The notes beneath the pieces were generated by a model. That model made no database searches. It was not told the DNA's origin and was given only the letters and a program-made list of their open reading frames with translations. Below, in pieces: positions 17,547 through 26,612 of a DNA stretch of 64,000 nucleotides (within the stretch, counting starts at the first letter, position 1; the number at the start of each line of letters is the position of its first letter). This stretch comes from Duncaniella muricolitica (GTDB taxonomy: Bacteria > Bacteroidota > Bacteroidia > Bacteroidales > Muribaculaceae), in contig CP061009.1 of assembly GCA_025808375.1 (NCBI GenBank), forward strand, positions 1,674,001 through 1,738,000, given 5' to 3'. A program made the translations under genes and the position numbers.

Positions 17547-17574
17547 TGTCACAAGTGACGCTTATTGTCAGTGT
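17547..17574. repeat. TGTCAC palindrome repeat, copy 2
   Basis: TGTCACAAGTGACG followed by CTTATTGTCAGTGTG, closely like 7908-7935. It lies between the trio terminator and the ncRNA promoter. Confidence 0.5.
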
Positions 17575-17697
17575 GAGCCTAAATCATCGGTTTATCCAGA
17601 AAGAGGTCTTGAACCCTCCAACTCCGTTTTAGGAGCCTAATGATTTTTAACAGTCTGGTGTGCTGGAGTTTGGAAAAGAATTAGTAACTTTGCATCA

Positions 17698-17880
17698 CTG
17701 GATTTGCAGTCCGGTGAAGAACATTGAAGTATCAGCGTGATAGATAAGTGAGTCGCCTGAAGGCTACTCTGTCAACGCATTGATTCACACCATACAGCGT
17801 CGGAGTTTAACGGCCCCAGGCGGATCACCAATAAAATAAGCCAAATTGCTAATCCACAGCAGTTTGGCTTATTTATTTTC
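17698..17880 (+). ncRNA. Putative ncRNA, copy A (Bacteroidales-type, possibly 6S-like)
   Basis: A TAACTTTG -7 box (17685-17692) is followed by no open frame but by a hairpin ACTGG...CCGGT, the block GAAGAACATTGAA, further hairpins, the block CCAGGCGGATCACCAA, and a terminator stem AAGCCAAATTGCT/AGCAGTTTGGCTT (17838-17870). The second copy at 46756-46957 shares the promoter, the two blocks and the terminator but little else, which is the pattern of a structured RNA. The class is not certain; Bacteroidales-1 or 6S RNA are the candidates I would test. The rest of 17575-18106 holds no gene. Confidence 0.6.
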
Positions 17881-17995
17881 TCAAAATTGTCCTCCTTTTG
17901 TCCTCCTACGGCTATATAGGGGTCAGCGGATTTCGGGTCAGCGGATTTCAGCTTCGGTTTTTCGGATTGTGCCGTTTTTCTTCGTTATTTATATG

Positions 17996-18087
17996 TATTC
18001 CAGTATTTGGAATAGAAGTAATACGTCAATTAGTTGGATAATAAATTCTGTTTCTTTTGTTAGTATCACGGATTATTTGTAATTTTG
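17996..18087 (+). promoter_or_regulatory. Promoter and palindrome upstream of the XRE gene
   Basis: TATTCCA-GTATT-TGGAATA (17996-18014) has 7-bp arms and a 5-bp spacer, the same geometry as the operators at 19335 and beyond but a different sequence. A TAATTTTG box lies at 18080-18087, 20 bp before the ATG. Likely autoregulation by the XRE or WYL protein. Confidence 0.5.
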
Positions 18088-18106
18088 GACGTAAATAAAG
18101 ATAATC

Positions 18107-18313
18107 ATGGCAGATACCGACATTAATAGACTCAAAATAGTGCTTGTGGAAAAGAAGCGCACGGCCAAATGGTTAGCGGGAGAACTTGGCAAAGATCCCG
18201 CTACTGTTTCAAAGTGGTGTACCAATAAGGCTCAGCCTGCTATTGAGACATTCCGAAAAATTGCTGAAACTCTTGATGTAGATGTAAAAGATTTGCTTTG
18301 CTCAACTAAGTAA
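18107..18313 (+). CDS. XRE-family helix-turn-helix regulator
   Basis: A 68-aa single-domain Cro/CI-type DNA-binding protein. The HTH is at about residues 18-38 (TAKWLAGELGKDPATVSKWC), followed by PAIETFRKIAETLDVDVKDLL, as in many Bacteroidetes XRE proteins. It is the first gene of the type I R-M locus and sits 11 bp before the WYL regulator gene, so the pair is co-transcribed. It probably controls the restriction operon or itself. Confidence 0.85.
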   Translation: MADTDINRLKIVLVEKKRTAKWLAGELGKDPATVSKWCTNKAQPAIETFRKIAETLDVDVKDLLCSTK

Positions 18314-18324
18314 ATGTTGCAACC

Positions 18325-19365
18325 ATGCCCTCCAATAAAAATGCACAATATCGTTACCGTGTTTTGAACGATTGTTTCAGAGACAAAATGCATCGGTATA
18401 CCTTTCAAGATTTACTTGATAAGGTTAATAAGTGTCTATATGAATTAGGGGGAAGCGGTTCGGAGATTAAGACACGACAGTTAAGGGATGACATTGCTGC
18501 AATTCGGAATATGCTTCCGAAACATGAGGTATATCTTGAAACCCCGATTCTTGAAGGTAAGAAATGCTATTACCAATATGATCCCGTTGACTATTCGCTT
18601 TTTGATGACGACTTGACTATTGAAGATGTACAAAAATTGACATCCACGATAGACATGCTAAAAAAATATAGTGGTTTCCCTTCAACAACGTGGCTTGAAG
18701 AGGTGATTACCAGTCTTGAACTTCGATTTGGCATAAAGGCAAATCCGGAAAATCTCGTATCATTTGGTCAAAACGAACAACTTAAGGGACTTGAATTCCT
18801 TTCTACTCTAATAGATGCGACCATAAATCATGCCACATTAGAATTGTGCTATAGGAGTTCAAAAGGTACTGAAAGTACTGAAACGGTTTACCCTTATCAT
18901 ATGAGGCAATATAATAACCGGTGGTTTCTCATTGGTAGAAAGAAAGGTAAGACAGAAGTTGATAATTTCGCACTTGACCGTATACAACATTTCAAAGTCA
19001 TTAATGCACCATTTGTGTCTAATGATATTGCTGATTTTTCGAAATACTTCAATGATATTATAGGAGTGTCTGTTCCAAGAAAGGATGCAGCGAAAGATGT
19101 AGAGACGATTGTACTTCGTTTTAATCCTCGTCGAATACAATATGTCTTAACAAAACCCCTTCATCCCTCTCAAATGAGGATAAACGATACTGATATTTCA
19201 ATTAAGGTAATCCCGACAAGAGAACTTTATCAACAAATTTTCTCATTCGGTCCGGATGTTGAAGTTATCGAGCCACAGGGCTTTAGAAGTGAGTTCGCGA
19301 AAAAAATCCAAGAGAGTTATAATAAATACTTTGCTGTGCAGGATAGCTGCACAATAGATTTCTAA
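18325..19365 (+). CDS. WYL-domain transcriptional regulator
   Basis: 346 aa: an N-terminal winged helix (about residues 1-85; includes SEIKTRQLRDDIAAIRNM) and a WYL domain (about 160-260; LELCYRSSKGTES, VYPYHMRQYNNRWFLIGR, NFALDRIQHF), then a WCX-like C-terminal extension. WYL proteins such as BrxR and CapW repress defence operons and sense a ligand, possibly nucleotides. Its last codons contain the operator and -7 box of the next operon, so repression of that operon is the natural inference. Confidence 0.85.
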   Translation: MPSNKNAQYRYRVLNDCFRDKMHRYTFQDLLDKVNKCLYELGGSGSEIKTRQLRDDIAAIRNMLPKHEVYLETPILEGKKCYYQYDPVDYSLFDDDLTIEDVQKLTSTIDMLKKYSGFPSTTWLEEVITSLELRFGIKANPENLVSFGQNEQLKGLEFLSTLIDATINHATLELCYRSSKGTESTETVYPYHMRQYNNRWFLIGRKKGKTEVDNFALDRIQHFKVINAPFVSNDIADFSKYFNDIIGVSVPRKDAAKDVETIVLRFNPRRIQYVLTKPLHPSQMRINDTDISIKVIPTRELYQQIFSFGPDVEVIEPQGFRSEFAKKIQESYNKYFAVQDSCTIDF

Positions 19366-19370
19366 CTTTG
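19335..19370 (+). promoter_or_regulatory. Operator-promoter O1 for the kinase/R-M operon
   Basis: TGTGCAG-GATAG-CTGCACA (19335-19353), perfect 7-bp arms, lies inside the 3' end of the WYL gene. The -7 box TAACTTTG (19363-19370) overlaps its stop codon and starts 28 nt after the operator's first base. The same arrangement recurs at 32175 and 33004. Confidence 0.75.
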
Positions 19371-19410
19371 CAGTGTTGATTCATTTTAAAGACTTCTAAT
19401 CAATTCTATT

Positions 19411-21747
19411 ATGAATACAGTAATTAGTGCCGAGATAGCTGCAAAGACAATCTGGGACATTCTTAAGGGCAACACAAGAGATATATCTAACAGCGAGTAT
19501 GCCTTTGGATTGAAGATGTTATATTTCCGTCACAGGACGTATGATATTGTTGACATAGCTCTGCCTATTGAAGGAATTAATGATGAAATAGTCGAACTAC
19601 TCAATATATACATTTTTATGAATAGTGATATTGAGTATACTCTTAGGCAATATGTCGAAAGTATACCATTCGATATTTATCAAGAGCTTTATCCCGAACT
19701 GCTTTTTGAACTTTTCCGTTTGAGAGCAATGGCCATTTCTCGTAGCTCCGAGATGACTCCACCTGAAATAAATAAACTTTTATCCTATTTGGCAATTTCA
19801 AATGGGTGTAAGTCACTATATGATCCATTCTGCGGCTCTGCCGGTATTCTTAATTTTCTTCCAACCGGTTCTTCTTTTTTAGGACAAGAGCTCGCGCGAA
19901 TTTCCTATATTGAAGCTTGTCTCACCGCCGAGATTTTTCAAGATAAAATCACAATCAATCTATTGAATGAAAATTCTATTTGGGATAGAAGTATTGAGGT
20001 TTGTGATGGCATTGTATCAACACCGCCATTCTCCGCTTCACTAAGTGAAAAGGAGAAGGAAGCAATAGAATATGAAACTAATGTCCGTTGTAATTTTATT
20101 GATGACCTTCCCATCGTTCGAGGTCTTCGTATTAACCATGCTAAAGTTACGATAACGGTATTGCCACATGTTTTCTGTTTTGGCAACGGTCATAGGGATG
20201 TTAGACGTTTCATTGTCAATAATAATTATATTGACACAATCATTTCATTGCCGCGAAATGTGCTGTATGGTACTGGAATTAAGCCTATTGTATTGATATG
20301 CCGGAAAGATAAGCTAATTGGCTCTCCGGTAAGATTTATTTTTGCTGATAATTTTGTAATTGGCAATAATTCACGCAATCGCAAGCTGGATGTCGACCGG
20401 CTTATCGCTGATTTGAATTCTTCTTCAAATCTTATAGAAAGCTTTGTTTCAAACGATGAAATAATACAGAATGACTATACACTTATACCGGAAGTATATT
20501 ACCCTATAAGTCGTGACGAAATCGGTACTTCTGTAGTTAAACTGCGCAACTTGATAACTCCGATTCAAGGTCAGTCGAATATAGAGACGGATGAAGAACA
20601 TCGCTTTGTTGCTGATAAACTCTCAGGAAGTGCTATTGAAGTCATTCTGAATGCAAATAGCACATCTGAACGTGAGACTGCAGTAAGGGATCTCAAATAT
20701 TATTCCAATGATGAAAGTAAAAAACATCTCATTGATTTGAATTTAGGTGGAAACAGACGCTATGCACTGCAGACATCATCAGAACCATTCATGTGTTCAC
20801 GTAACTTTAAGGTTTACTGTATAAACGAGAATCTGGTTGATCCCAAATATCTTGCATACCTGTTGCTTTCAAGCGAACCTTTAAGACTTTCGAATGCTCC
20901 GTTATCTTCTATGCTGGATATGAAAATTCCTATTTTTGCCACGGATCATCAGAAAGAGATTGTTAAACGCTTGACTGATGAATACCTTCAAAATAAGGAT
21001 CGAGAAGCTAAGGCTGACCGTGAGAGACTCGGTAAAAAGACGGTTCAATCTGAAATCGAACATATTTTAGGTGTGACCCAGCATAAAATAGGTCGGTTGT
21101 TGGACAATATGCTGTCAAATAAGCCATCAGATGATCAATACTTTAATTATGTGAAGAAGCTCAAAGATAACTTTGACTATATGGGACGTGTGATTCATTT
21201 CACTAATATGCCCATTGAATCCTTTAATTTGACTAAAGGTGATCTTTCAGCATTTATGGAAGAGTACGTAACCTCATGGCAAAATTATGGTTCTGGAGTT
21301 TTTTCGATAAAGCTTGATAATAATCTTGAAGAAAAAACTGAAGTGAATTTTGATCGGACGATGATGACCGTGATGCTTGACGCTATTCTTGATAATGCAA
21401 GTCGTCATGGTTTTCAAAAAAGGGAAAGTGATGCTAATGAGCTAATTATTTCTTTGGATCTTGTAACAGAGAACGAATCCGCATATATAGTTATTTCAAT
21501 AGCGAATAATGGTCGACCTATGGCAGATGGATTTACGATTGATGATTATATTTCTCGCGGTCGATATTCTGCAACATCAGGAAGATCTGGACTTGGAGGT
21601 TTTCATGCTTATCAAGTTGCCAAAGGTCATGGTGGTTTTATCTCTCTATCTTCAAATAATCAGTGGAGTGTCATAATCGATGTACTAATCCCGGCACCCA
21701 TTGTTAATATTGAAAATCTTCCCACATATGGAAAAGAATATCGTTAA
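19411..21747 (+). CDS. Degenerate N6-DNA-methyltransferase fused to a histidine-kinase ATPase
   Basis: 778 aa. Residues 1-330 resemble HsdM: N-terminal AAKTIWDILKG, motif I DPFCGSAG (138-145), then STPPF (203-207) where active enzymes have NPPF/Y, so methylation is probably lost. Residues ~375-530 resemble an HsdS-type segment (KLRNLITPIQG, LAYLLLSSEPLR, IPIFATDHQKEIVKRL). A linker with candidate phospho-acceptor His558 (TQHKIGRLLDNM) leads to a GHKL ATPase: N-box DAILDNASRHGF (657-668), degenerate D-box ISIANNGRPM, G-box GRSGLGGFHA (724-733) and GHGG. The response regulator gene overlaps its end by 20 bp. I infer a sensor that reports DNA or R-M state by phosphorylation. Confidence 0.8.
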   Translation: MNTVISAEIAAKTIWDILKGNTRDISNSEYAFGLKMLYFRHRTYDIVDIALPIEGINDEIVELLNIYIFMNSDIEYTLRQYVESIPFDIYQELYPELLFELFRLRAMAISRSSEMTPPEINKLLSYLAISNGCKSLYDPFCGSAGILNFLPTGSSFLGQELARISYIEACLTAEIFQDKITINLLNENSIWDRSIEVCDGIVSTPPFSASLSEKEKEAIEYETNVRCNFIDDLPIVRGLRINHAKVTITVLPHVFCFGNGHRDVRRFIVNNNYIDTIISLPRNVLYGTGIKPIVLICRKDKLIGSPVRFIFADNFVIGNNSRNRKLDVDRLIADLNSSSNLIESFVSNDEIIQNDYTLIPEVYYPISRDEIGTSVVKLRNLITPIQGQSNIETDEEHRFVADKLSGSAIEVILNANSTSERETAVRDLKYYSNDESKKHLIDLNLGGNRRYALQTSSEPFMCSRNFKVYCINENLVDPKYLAYLLLSSEPLRLSNAPLSSMLDMKIPIFATDHQKEIVKRLTDEYLQNKDREAKADRERLGKKTVQSEIEHILGVTQHKIGRLLDNMLSNKPSDDQYFNYVKKLKDNFDYMGRVIHFTNMPIESFNLTKGDLSAFMEEYVTSWQNYGSGVFSIKLDNNLEEKTEVNFDRTMMTVMLDAILDNASRHGFQKRESDANELIISLDLVTENESAYIVISIANNGRPMADGFTIDDYISRGRYSATSGRSGLGGFHAYQVAKGHGGFISLSSNNQWSVIIDVLIPAPIVNIENLPTYGKEYR

Positions 21748-22768
21748 TATTATATGGGCTGATGATGACATAGATTCAATTCTCGATGACATATGCATCG
21801 GGGATTTGAAATCGAAAGGATTCAAAATTGTAGGGAAAGCGCATGATGGAGTAGAATTAAAACATCTACTCGATAGCTCCACTAATGCTAATGCTGTAAT
21901 CGTTGATGCTAATTTCTGTGAAGAGGGCGTTCCGGAAAACGATGAATTAGTTTCAACAGGTTTTGAGTATGCGCGATTCTTACAAGGAGAGAGGAATGGA
22001 CGCGTCCCGTTTTTCTTATTTACGGGTCGTTCAGAGAGTATCCTTAGAGAAAAATACAAATTATTAGGCTCAAATGCTTTGGATGATTTCCCAAGACACG
22101 TCCGTTGGTTCAGCAAAACGATTACAGACGAATTCGACATGATGTTTGATGCCATACGCTCTGAAGTTGAGAGAATACAGTCACCTGAATTCATTATTAG
22201 CAATAGATATTGTAATGAGTTGAGAGCAGCAGCTTTTTTAGGAAAGGACTGTGAGGCAAAAATCCTGAAATTACTCATTCAGGATTATGAAAACACTCTT
22301 GCGGAGAATGACGATCCCTTCAATAGTCTAAGGAAGATTTTAGAACGTGTCTTTCAAGTACTTAAACGTTATGCTATCATTCCTCCATATAAGAGAATTA
22401 ACGAAATCGCATCATATTTACTTTTCAATAATCCATCCAAAAAGTCAGAGCATTTTGGTAAATTTGTTTCATTGAAGAAAAACATTCTACCTAAGCCATT
22501 GGCTTCCCAGATATATTCAATGACAAAACTCCTGCAGGACGGCAATCACGACGCTGGCTATGACTTGGCGGATTGTGCCTATAACTCAGAAGGAGCATTG
22601 GAATATGAAGTAGATAAATATTGGAGAAATACAAAAGATACCAGTTTCTTCAAAGCGATGCTATGGACAATGATCGGTTTAATTCATTGGACATATAATA
22701 TTTGCATGAAGCATCCAAATGCGGAAGAAAACAAAGAACAAATTTGGAGTGAATGCAGTTCCCGTTAA
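21728..22768 (+). CDS. Response-regulator receiver protein with unknown C-terminal domain
   Basis: I chose the ATG at 21728 (MEKNIVNIIWADDD), giving 346 aa; it overlaps the kinase gene by 20 bp. The receiver domain has the acidic pocket ADDD (11-14), phospho-acceptor Asp60 in AVIVDANF and Thr99 in FFLFTGRS. The remaining ~220 residues are helical with no DNA-binding motif I recognise (YDLADCAYNSEGALEYEVDK...). It therefore probably acts by protein contact or an unknown output rather than as a classic transcription factor. It lies between the kinase fusion and hsdM. Confidence 0.8.
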   Translation: MEKNIVNIIWADDDIDSILDDICIGDLKSKGFKIVGKAHDGVELKHLLDSSTNANAVIVDANFCEEGVPENDELVSTGFEYARFLQGERNGRVPFFLFTGRSESILREKYKLLGSNALDDFPRHVRWFSKTITDEFDMMFDAIRSEVERIQSPEFIISNRYCNELRAAAFLGKDCEAKILKLLIQDYENTLAENDDPFNSLRKILERVFQVLKRYAIIPPYKRINEIASYLLFNNPSKKSEHFGKFVSLKKNILPKPLASQIYSMTKLLQDGNHDAGYDLADCAYNSEGALEYEVDKYWRNTKDTSFFKAMLWTMIGLIHWTYNICMKHPNAEENKEQIWSECSSR

Positions 22769-22787
22769 AGTTAATGATAATACGATT

Positions 22788-25370
22788 ATGAATAAGCAGC
22801 AGCTTGCTAATAAAATATGGGCTTCGGCGAATGCCATGCGAGCCAAGATTGATGCCAACGAGTATAAGGATTATATTCTCGGCTTGATATTTTATAAGTT
22901 TTTGTCGGATACAGAGATAAACCATCTCAAGCATAAACTTGGGTGGACCGATAAGGATCTTCCGGATTTGAAAGAGGATTTTAACGATCCGGATATGCGC
23001 GATACGATCAATAACTGCAAGGAGAATATTGGTTATTTCATATCCTACAACAATCTTTTTTCTACGTGGCTTAAGACTGATACAGACTTTTCCGTGTCAG
23101 AATTAAGCGGTGCGCTCAGCTCTTTTGAAAATATGATTTCGGAAGAGTACAAGTCGGTCTATGGCGGCATATTCAAGACATTGCGCACGGGTCTGGACAA
23201 GTTAGGCACCAGTGTAAGCGAACAAACTAAAGCATTGAAAAAACTGCTTTCGCTGATTCGCGAAGTGCCGACCGACGGATCTCAGAATTATGATGTATTG
23301 GGTTATATTTACGAATATCTTATCAGCAAATTTGCCGCCTCTGCCGGAAAGAAGGCCGGTGAGTTCTACACGCCGAGCGAAGTGGCAAAACTTATGAGCG
23401 ACATCGTGGCTGAGCATCATCGGTTCAAGAAGCAGATAGAGATATACGATCCAACCAGTGGTTCGGGTTCATTGCTTATCACTATCGGTAAATCCATCTG
23501 TCGCCACATCTCCGATCCCAATAGTGTTAAGTATTACGCTCAGGAGCTTAAGCCCGCCACATACAATCTGACTCGTATGAATCTGGTGATGCGCGGCATT
23601 TCACCTTCCAATATCGAGACCAGATGTGCCGATTCTCTTGCCGAAGATTGGCCGATAGTGCTTCATGGTCCTGAACGCGGAAAAGCCCTGCGTGTGGATG
23701 CCGTAGTTTCTAATCCACCTTATTCGCAGCATTGGAGCAATGGTGAAGCCGAATATGACTCTCGCTTCAAAGATTTCGGCGTAGCGCCGAAGGCAAAAGC
23801 CGACTATGCCTTTCTGCTTCATGAGCTGCACCATCTGAAGTCAGATGGCATAATGACAATCGTATTGCCTCACGGTGTGTTATTCCGTGGGGAATCCGAC
23901 GACGGAGCTGAAGGGCAGATTCGTGCCACACTTATAGAGAAAAATCATATAGACGCCATTATCGGGCTACCGCCCAACATCTTCTTTGGCACAGGGATAC
24001 CCACATTGATAATGGTTTTAAAGCAACACCGCGATAATGACGATGTGCTCATCATCGATGCCTCTAAATACTATTTAAAAGGCAAACAAAATGTTTTGCG
24101 TGCCAGTGATATCAAGCGGATATCTGATGCATATAGTGGCCGTAAAGACATTCCCGGTTTTTGTCGTGCTGTCAGTCGTAAGGAAATCCGCGATAACGGT
24201 TACAATCTCAATATACCCCGCTATGTCGACTCGTCGGAACAACCTGAGCAATTCGATATTTATGCTACTGTTTATGGCGGCATACCCGACAGCGAAATCG
24301 AGGCACTATCTGAATATTGGAATGCGCTTCCCTCTCTGCGTAACGAGTTGTTTAATTCTGACTCTGACAAGCCATATTCAACAGCGATAAATGAAGATGT
24401 GGCTAAGGTGATAGATTCCAATAGCGATGTAGCTGCATTTTACCAAAAATATGATGACGCATTTACCGGATTCGGCAATTGGCTGCATGGGCTGCTGATT
24501 GACAACAATGCTACAGTGAATGTGCCGAAAGCATTGGATGAAATTGCCGCCGATATTTTCCGCCGTTTGAAGGGCTTTCCGTTGGTCGATTGTTACGACG
24601 CATATCAGGTGTTAAGTGACAACTGGACGGACGTCACGGTGGATCTTGAGATGCTACAGACCGAAGGTATTGATGCTGCCCGGACTGTGGAAACCAAAAA
24701 CAAGTTGGTCAAGGCCGATGACGGAGAGATTGAAGTCCCCGCAGGCTTGGAAGGCAGGATTATTCCTTTCAGTCTTGTTCAGAGGGAGATGTTCCAACAT
24801 AAACTTAAAGAGATTGAAGATATAGAGCGGCAGCGAAGCGATACAGATGCTCTTATCGATGAACTCCGAGAGGGCTTAGACGACGATGAAGCTCGGACTT
24901 ACATGGTTGAAGATACCGATCGTCTCGACAAAGCACTCGTTAAGAAAGACTCAAGGAATAAAGATGGCGAGATTGAGCCTGACACTCTTCTAAAACTGAA
25001 AGAGTTTGTGCGTCTGTGGAATCGGCAGAGTATACTTAACAAAGAGATTCGATCTGCCCGACAGGAACTTGAGGAAGCTACCATAGCAGCGATCAAGTCA
25101 TTGACCGACGAGCAGATAGCACACTTACTTCATCTGAAGTGGATAGATCCGATATGTGAAGGAATTGCAGCTCTTCTTCCGGCGTGCCTCACGACTATGG
25201 AGAGAAGCATCGTCGAGCTCGACGCAAAGTATGCCATGCCTTACACCCGGTTGACTGCAGACCTCAACAGCACTCGATCCGACTTTTCCGAACTCGTATC
25301 CGACCTCACTGGTGATTCTTATGCCATCGAAGGCCTCCATAGAATCCTCACAAACACTTCTAAAGACTAA
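22788..25370 (+). CDS. hsdM: Type I restriction-modification methyltransferase subunit HsdM
   Basis: I chose the ATG at 22788 (MNKQQLANKIWASANAMR), giving 860 aa; the frame extends upstream but lacks a better start. HsdM transfers a methyl group from SAM to adenine N6. Seen: N-terminal HsdM helical domain (1-150), GEFYTP (191-196), motif I DPTSGSG (221-227), catalytic NPPY (309-312), ADYAFLLHEL. A C-terminal extension of ~250 residues is charged and coiled-coil-like (EIEDIERQRSDTDALIDELR), making it longer than the usual ~500-aa HsdM. hsdS follows 3 bp later. Confidence 0.93.
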   Translation: MNKQQLANKIWASANAMRAKIDANEYKDYILGLIFYKFLSDTEINHLKHKLGWTDKDLPDLKEDFNDPDMRDTINNCKENIGYFISYNNLFSTWLKTDTDFSVSELSGALSSFENMISEEYKSVYGGIFKTLRTGLDKLGTSVSEQTKALKKLLSLIREVPTDGSQNYDVLGYIYEYLISKFAASAGKKAGEFYTPSEVAKLMSDIVAEHHRFKKQIEIYDPTSGSGSLLITIGKSICRHISDPNSVKYYAQELKPATYNLTRMNLVMRGISPSNIETRCADSLAEDWPIVLHGPERGKALRVDAVVSNPPYSQHWSNGEAEYDSRFKDFGVAPKAKADYAFLLHELHHLKSDGIMTIVLPHGVLFRGESDDGAEGQIRATLIEKNHIDAIIGLPPNIFFGTGIPTLIMVLKQHRDNDDVLIIDASKYYLKGKQNVLRASDIKRISDAYSGRKDIPGFCRAVSRKEIRDNGYNLNIPRYVDSSEQPEQFDIYATVYGGIPDSEIEALSEYWNALPSLRNELFNSDSDKPYSTAINEDVAKVIDSNSDVAAFYQKYDDAFTGFGNWLHGLLIDNNATVNVPKALDEIAADIFRRLKGFPLVDCYDAYQVLSDNWTDVTVDLEMLQTEGIDAARTVETKNKLVKADDGEIEVPAGLEGRIIPFSLVQREMFQHKLKEIEDIERQRSDTDALIDELREGLDDDEARTYMVEDTDRLDKALVKKDSRNKDGEIEPDTLLKLKEFVRLWNRQSILNKEIRSARQELEEATIAAIKSLTDEQIAHLLHLKWIDPICEGIAALLPACLTTMERSIVELDAKYAMPYTRLTADLNSTRSDFSELVSDLTGDSYAIEGLHRILTNTSKD

Positions 25371-25373
25371 GTT

Positions 25374-26582
25374 ATGGAAACTCCGAAACTTCGCTTCAAA
25401 GAATTTAATGGTGAGTGGCAAGCAAAACCATTAAGTTCATGTCTTACGATTTCTAATCTTCGTAATCAGGATCAATCATTTGACCGTGACGATGTTTTGT
25501 CTGTCTCGGATGAGTATGGAGTAGTGAATCAGATATCTCTTTTAGGAAGGAGTTATGCCGGAGAAGATATTTCGAACTATAAAGTGGCACTCCCAAGGCA
25601 GCTCATCTATACGAAATCTCCGTTGAAAGCAAAGCCTTATGGCATAATTAAAGCGAATCACAATCAAGGGATCGTGTCAGTTCTCTATGCAGTTTATGAT
25701 GTGGCAGAATTACATTCTCCATCTTTTTTAGATTATTACTTTGCTCCCGGATATCGAACAAATAAATATCTCCTACCATTAGTTCGAAAAGGTGCTAAAA
25801 ATACTCTGAATATCAGTGATTCAGAATTTCTACTTGGTAAAGTGGCGTTCCCTGACGACTCTAAAGAACAATTGGCGATAACTGATTACTTTGACAAGAT
25901 ATCTGACATCATACGATGCATTGAAAAAGAAATAGAGTCATTGCGCCAGGTGAAAACTGCTGCGATGATTTCGATGTTCCCTCAGAAAGAGGAAGATGCG
26001 CCCAGAGTGCGCTTCAAAGGTTTCGATGAACCTTGGGAAACCATCAAAGCCAGAAAACTTTTCAAGACTTTCAATGAAAGAAATAGACCTGATTTGCCTG
26101 TCCTTTCTGCATTTCAGGATAATAGAGGTATGGCTTTTCGCGAAGATAGTGGATATAGTATTTCTCATGACATAAGAAATGAGGCAACTTATAAACATGT
26201 TTTGCCTGGACAGTTTGTAATGCATTTACGTTCATTCCAAGGTGGTTTTGCTCATTCTTCGGTTGAGGGTATTACATCGCCGGCCTATACTGTTTTTGGT
26301 TTCATTGATGAGGACTCGAATTATGATTATTTTTGGAAATTAATATTCATGTCTAAGGCTTTCATCAAACGACTTGAAACCATAACTTATGGAATCCGCG
26401 ATGGTCGGTCAATAAGTTTTGATGAATTTCTTAATTTGTCTTTTCTTGTCCCGTCGAAAGCCGAGCAGCAAAAGATTGCGGAGTTTTTCCAGAATCTTGA
26501 TCGACAGATTGAATGTCAGACTCAGATTCTCGAACGGCTTAAGCGAGTAAAGGCTGCATGTCTGGACCAAATGTTTGTATAA
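25374..26582 (+). CDS. hsdS: Type I restriction-modification specificity subunit HsdS
   Basis: 402 aa with two target-recognition domains (about 1-170 and 205-370). Each is followed by a conserved helical spacer: ITDYFDKISDIIRCIEKEI and IAEFFQNLDRQIECQTQIL. Each half begins with the typical pattern PKLRFKEFNGEW or PRVRFKGFDEPW. HsdS sets the bipartite DNA target for both methylation and cleavage. Only one hsdS and no invertase are seen, so there is no sign of phase-variable shuffling here. Confidence 0.92.
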   Translation: METPKLRFKEFNGEWQAKPLSSCLTISNLRNQDQSFDRDDVLSVSDEYGVVNQISLLGRSYAGEDISNYKVALPRQLIYTKSPLKAKPYGIIKANHNQGIVSVLYAVYDVAELHSPSFLDYYFAPGYRTNKYLLPLVRKGAKNTLNISDSEFLLGKVAFPDDSKEQLAITDYFDKISDIIRCIEKEIESLRQVKTAAMISMFPQKEEDAPRVRFKGFDEPWETIKARKLFKTFNERNRPDLPVLSAFQDNRGMAFREDSGYSISHDIRNEATYKHVLPGQFVMHLRSFQGGFAHSSVEGITSPAYTVFGFIDEDSNYDYFWKLIFMSKAFIKRLETITYGIRDGRSISFDEFLNLSFLVPSKAEQQKIAEFFQNLDRQIECQTQILERLKRVKAACLDQMFV

Positions 26583-26612
26583 TGATGTAAAAAATAAATA
26601 GCGCAGTATAAC

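Noticed and set aside
17575..17640. tRNA-like 3' end (minus strand, GGGTTCAAGACC with nearby stem) as an integration target
   Set aside because: The T-arm stem pairs poorly and no acceptor or D-arm can be completed; not enough to call a tRNA or an att site.
25374..26582. Phase-variable hsdS shuffling
   Set aside because: There is only one hsdS, no inverted partial hsdS copy and no recombinase inside the R-M locus.
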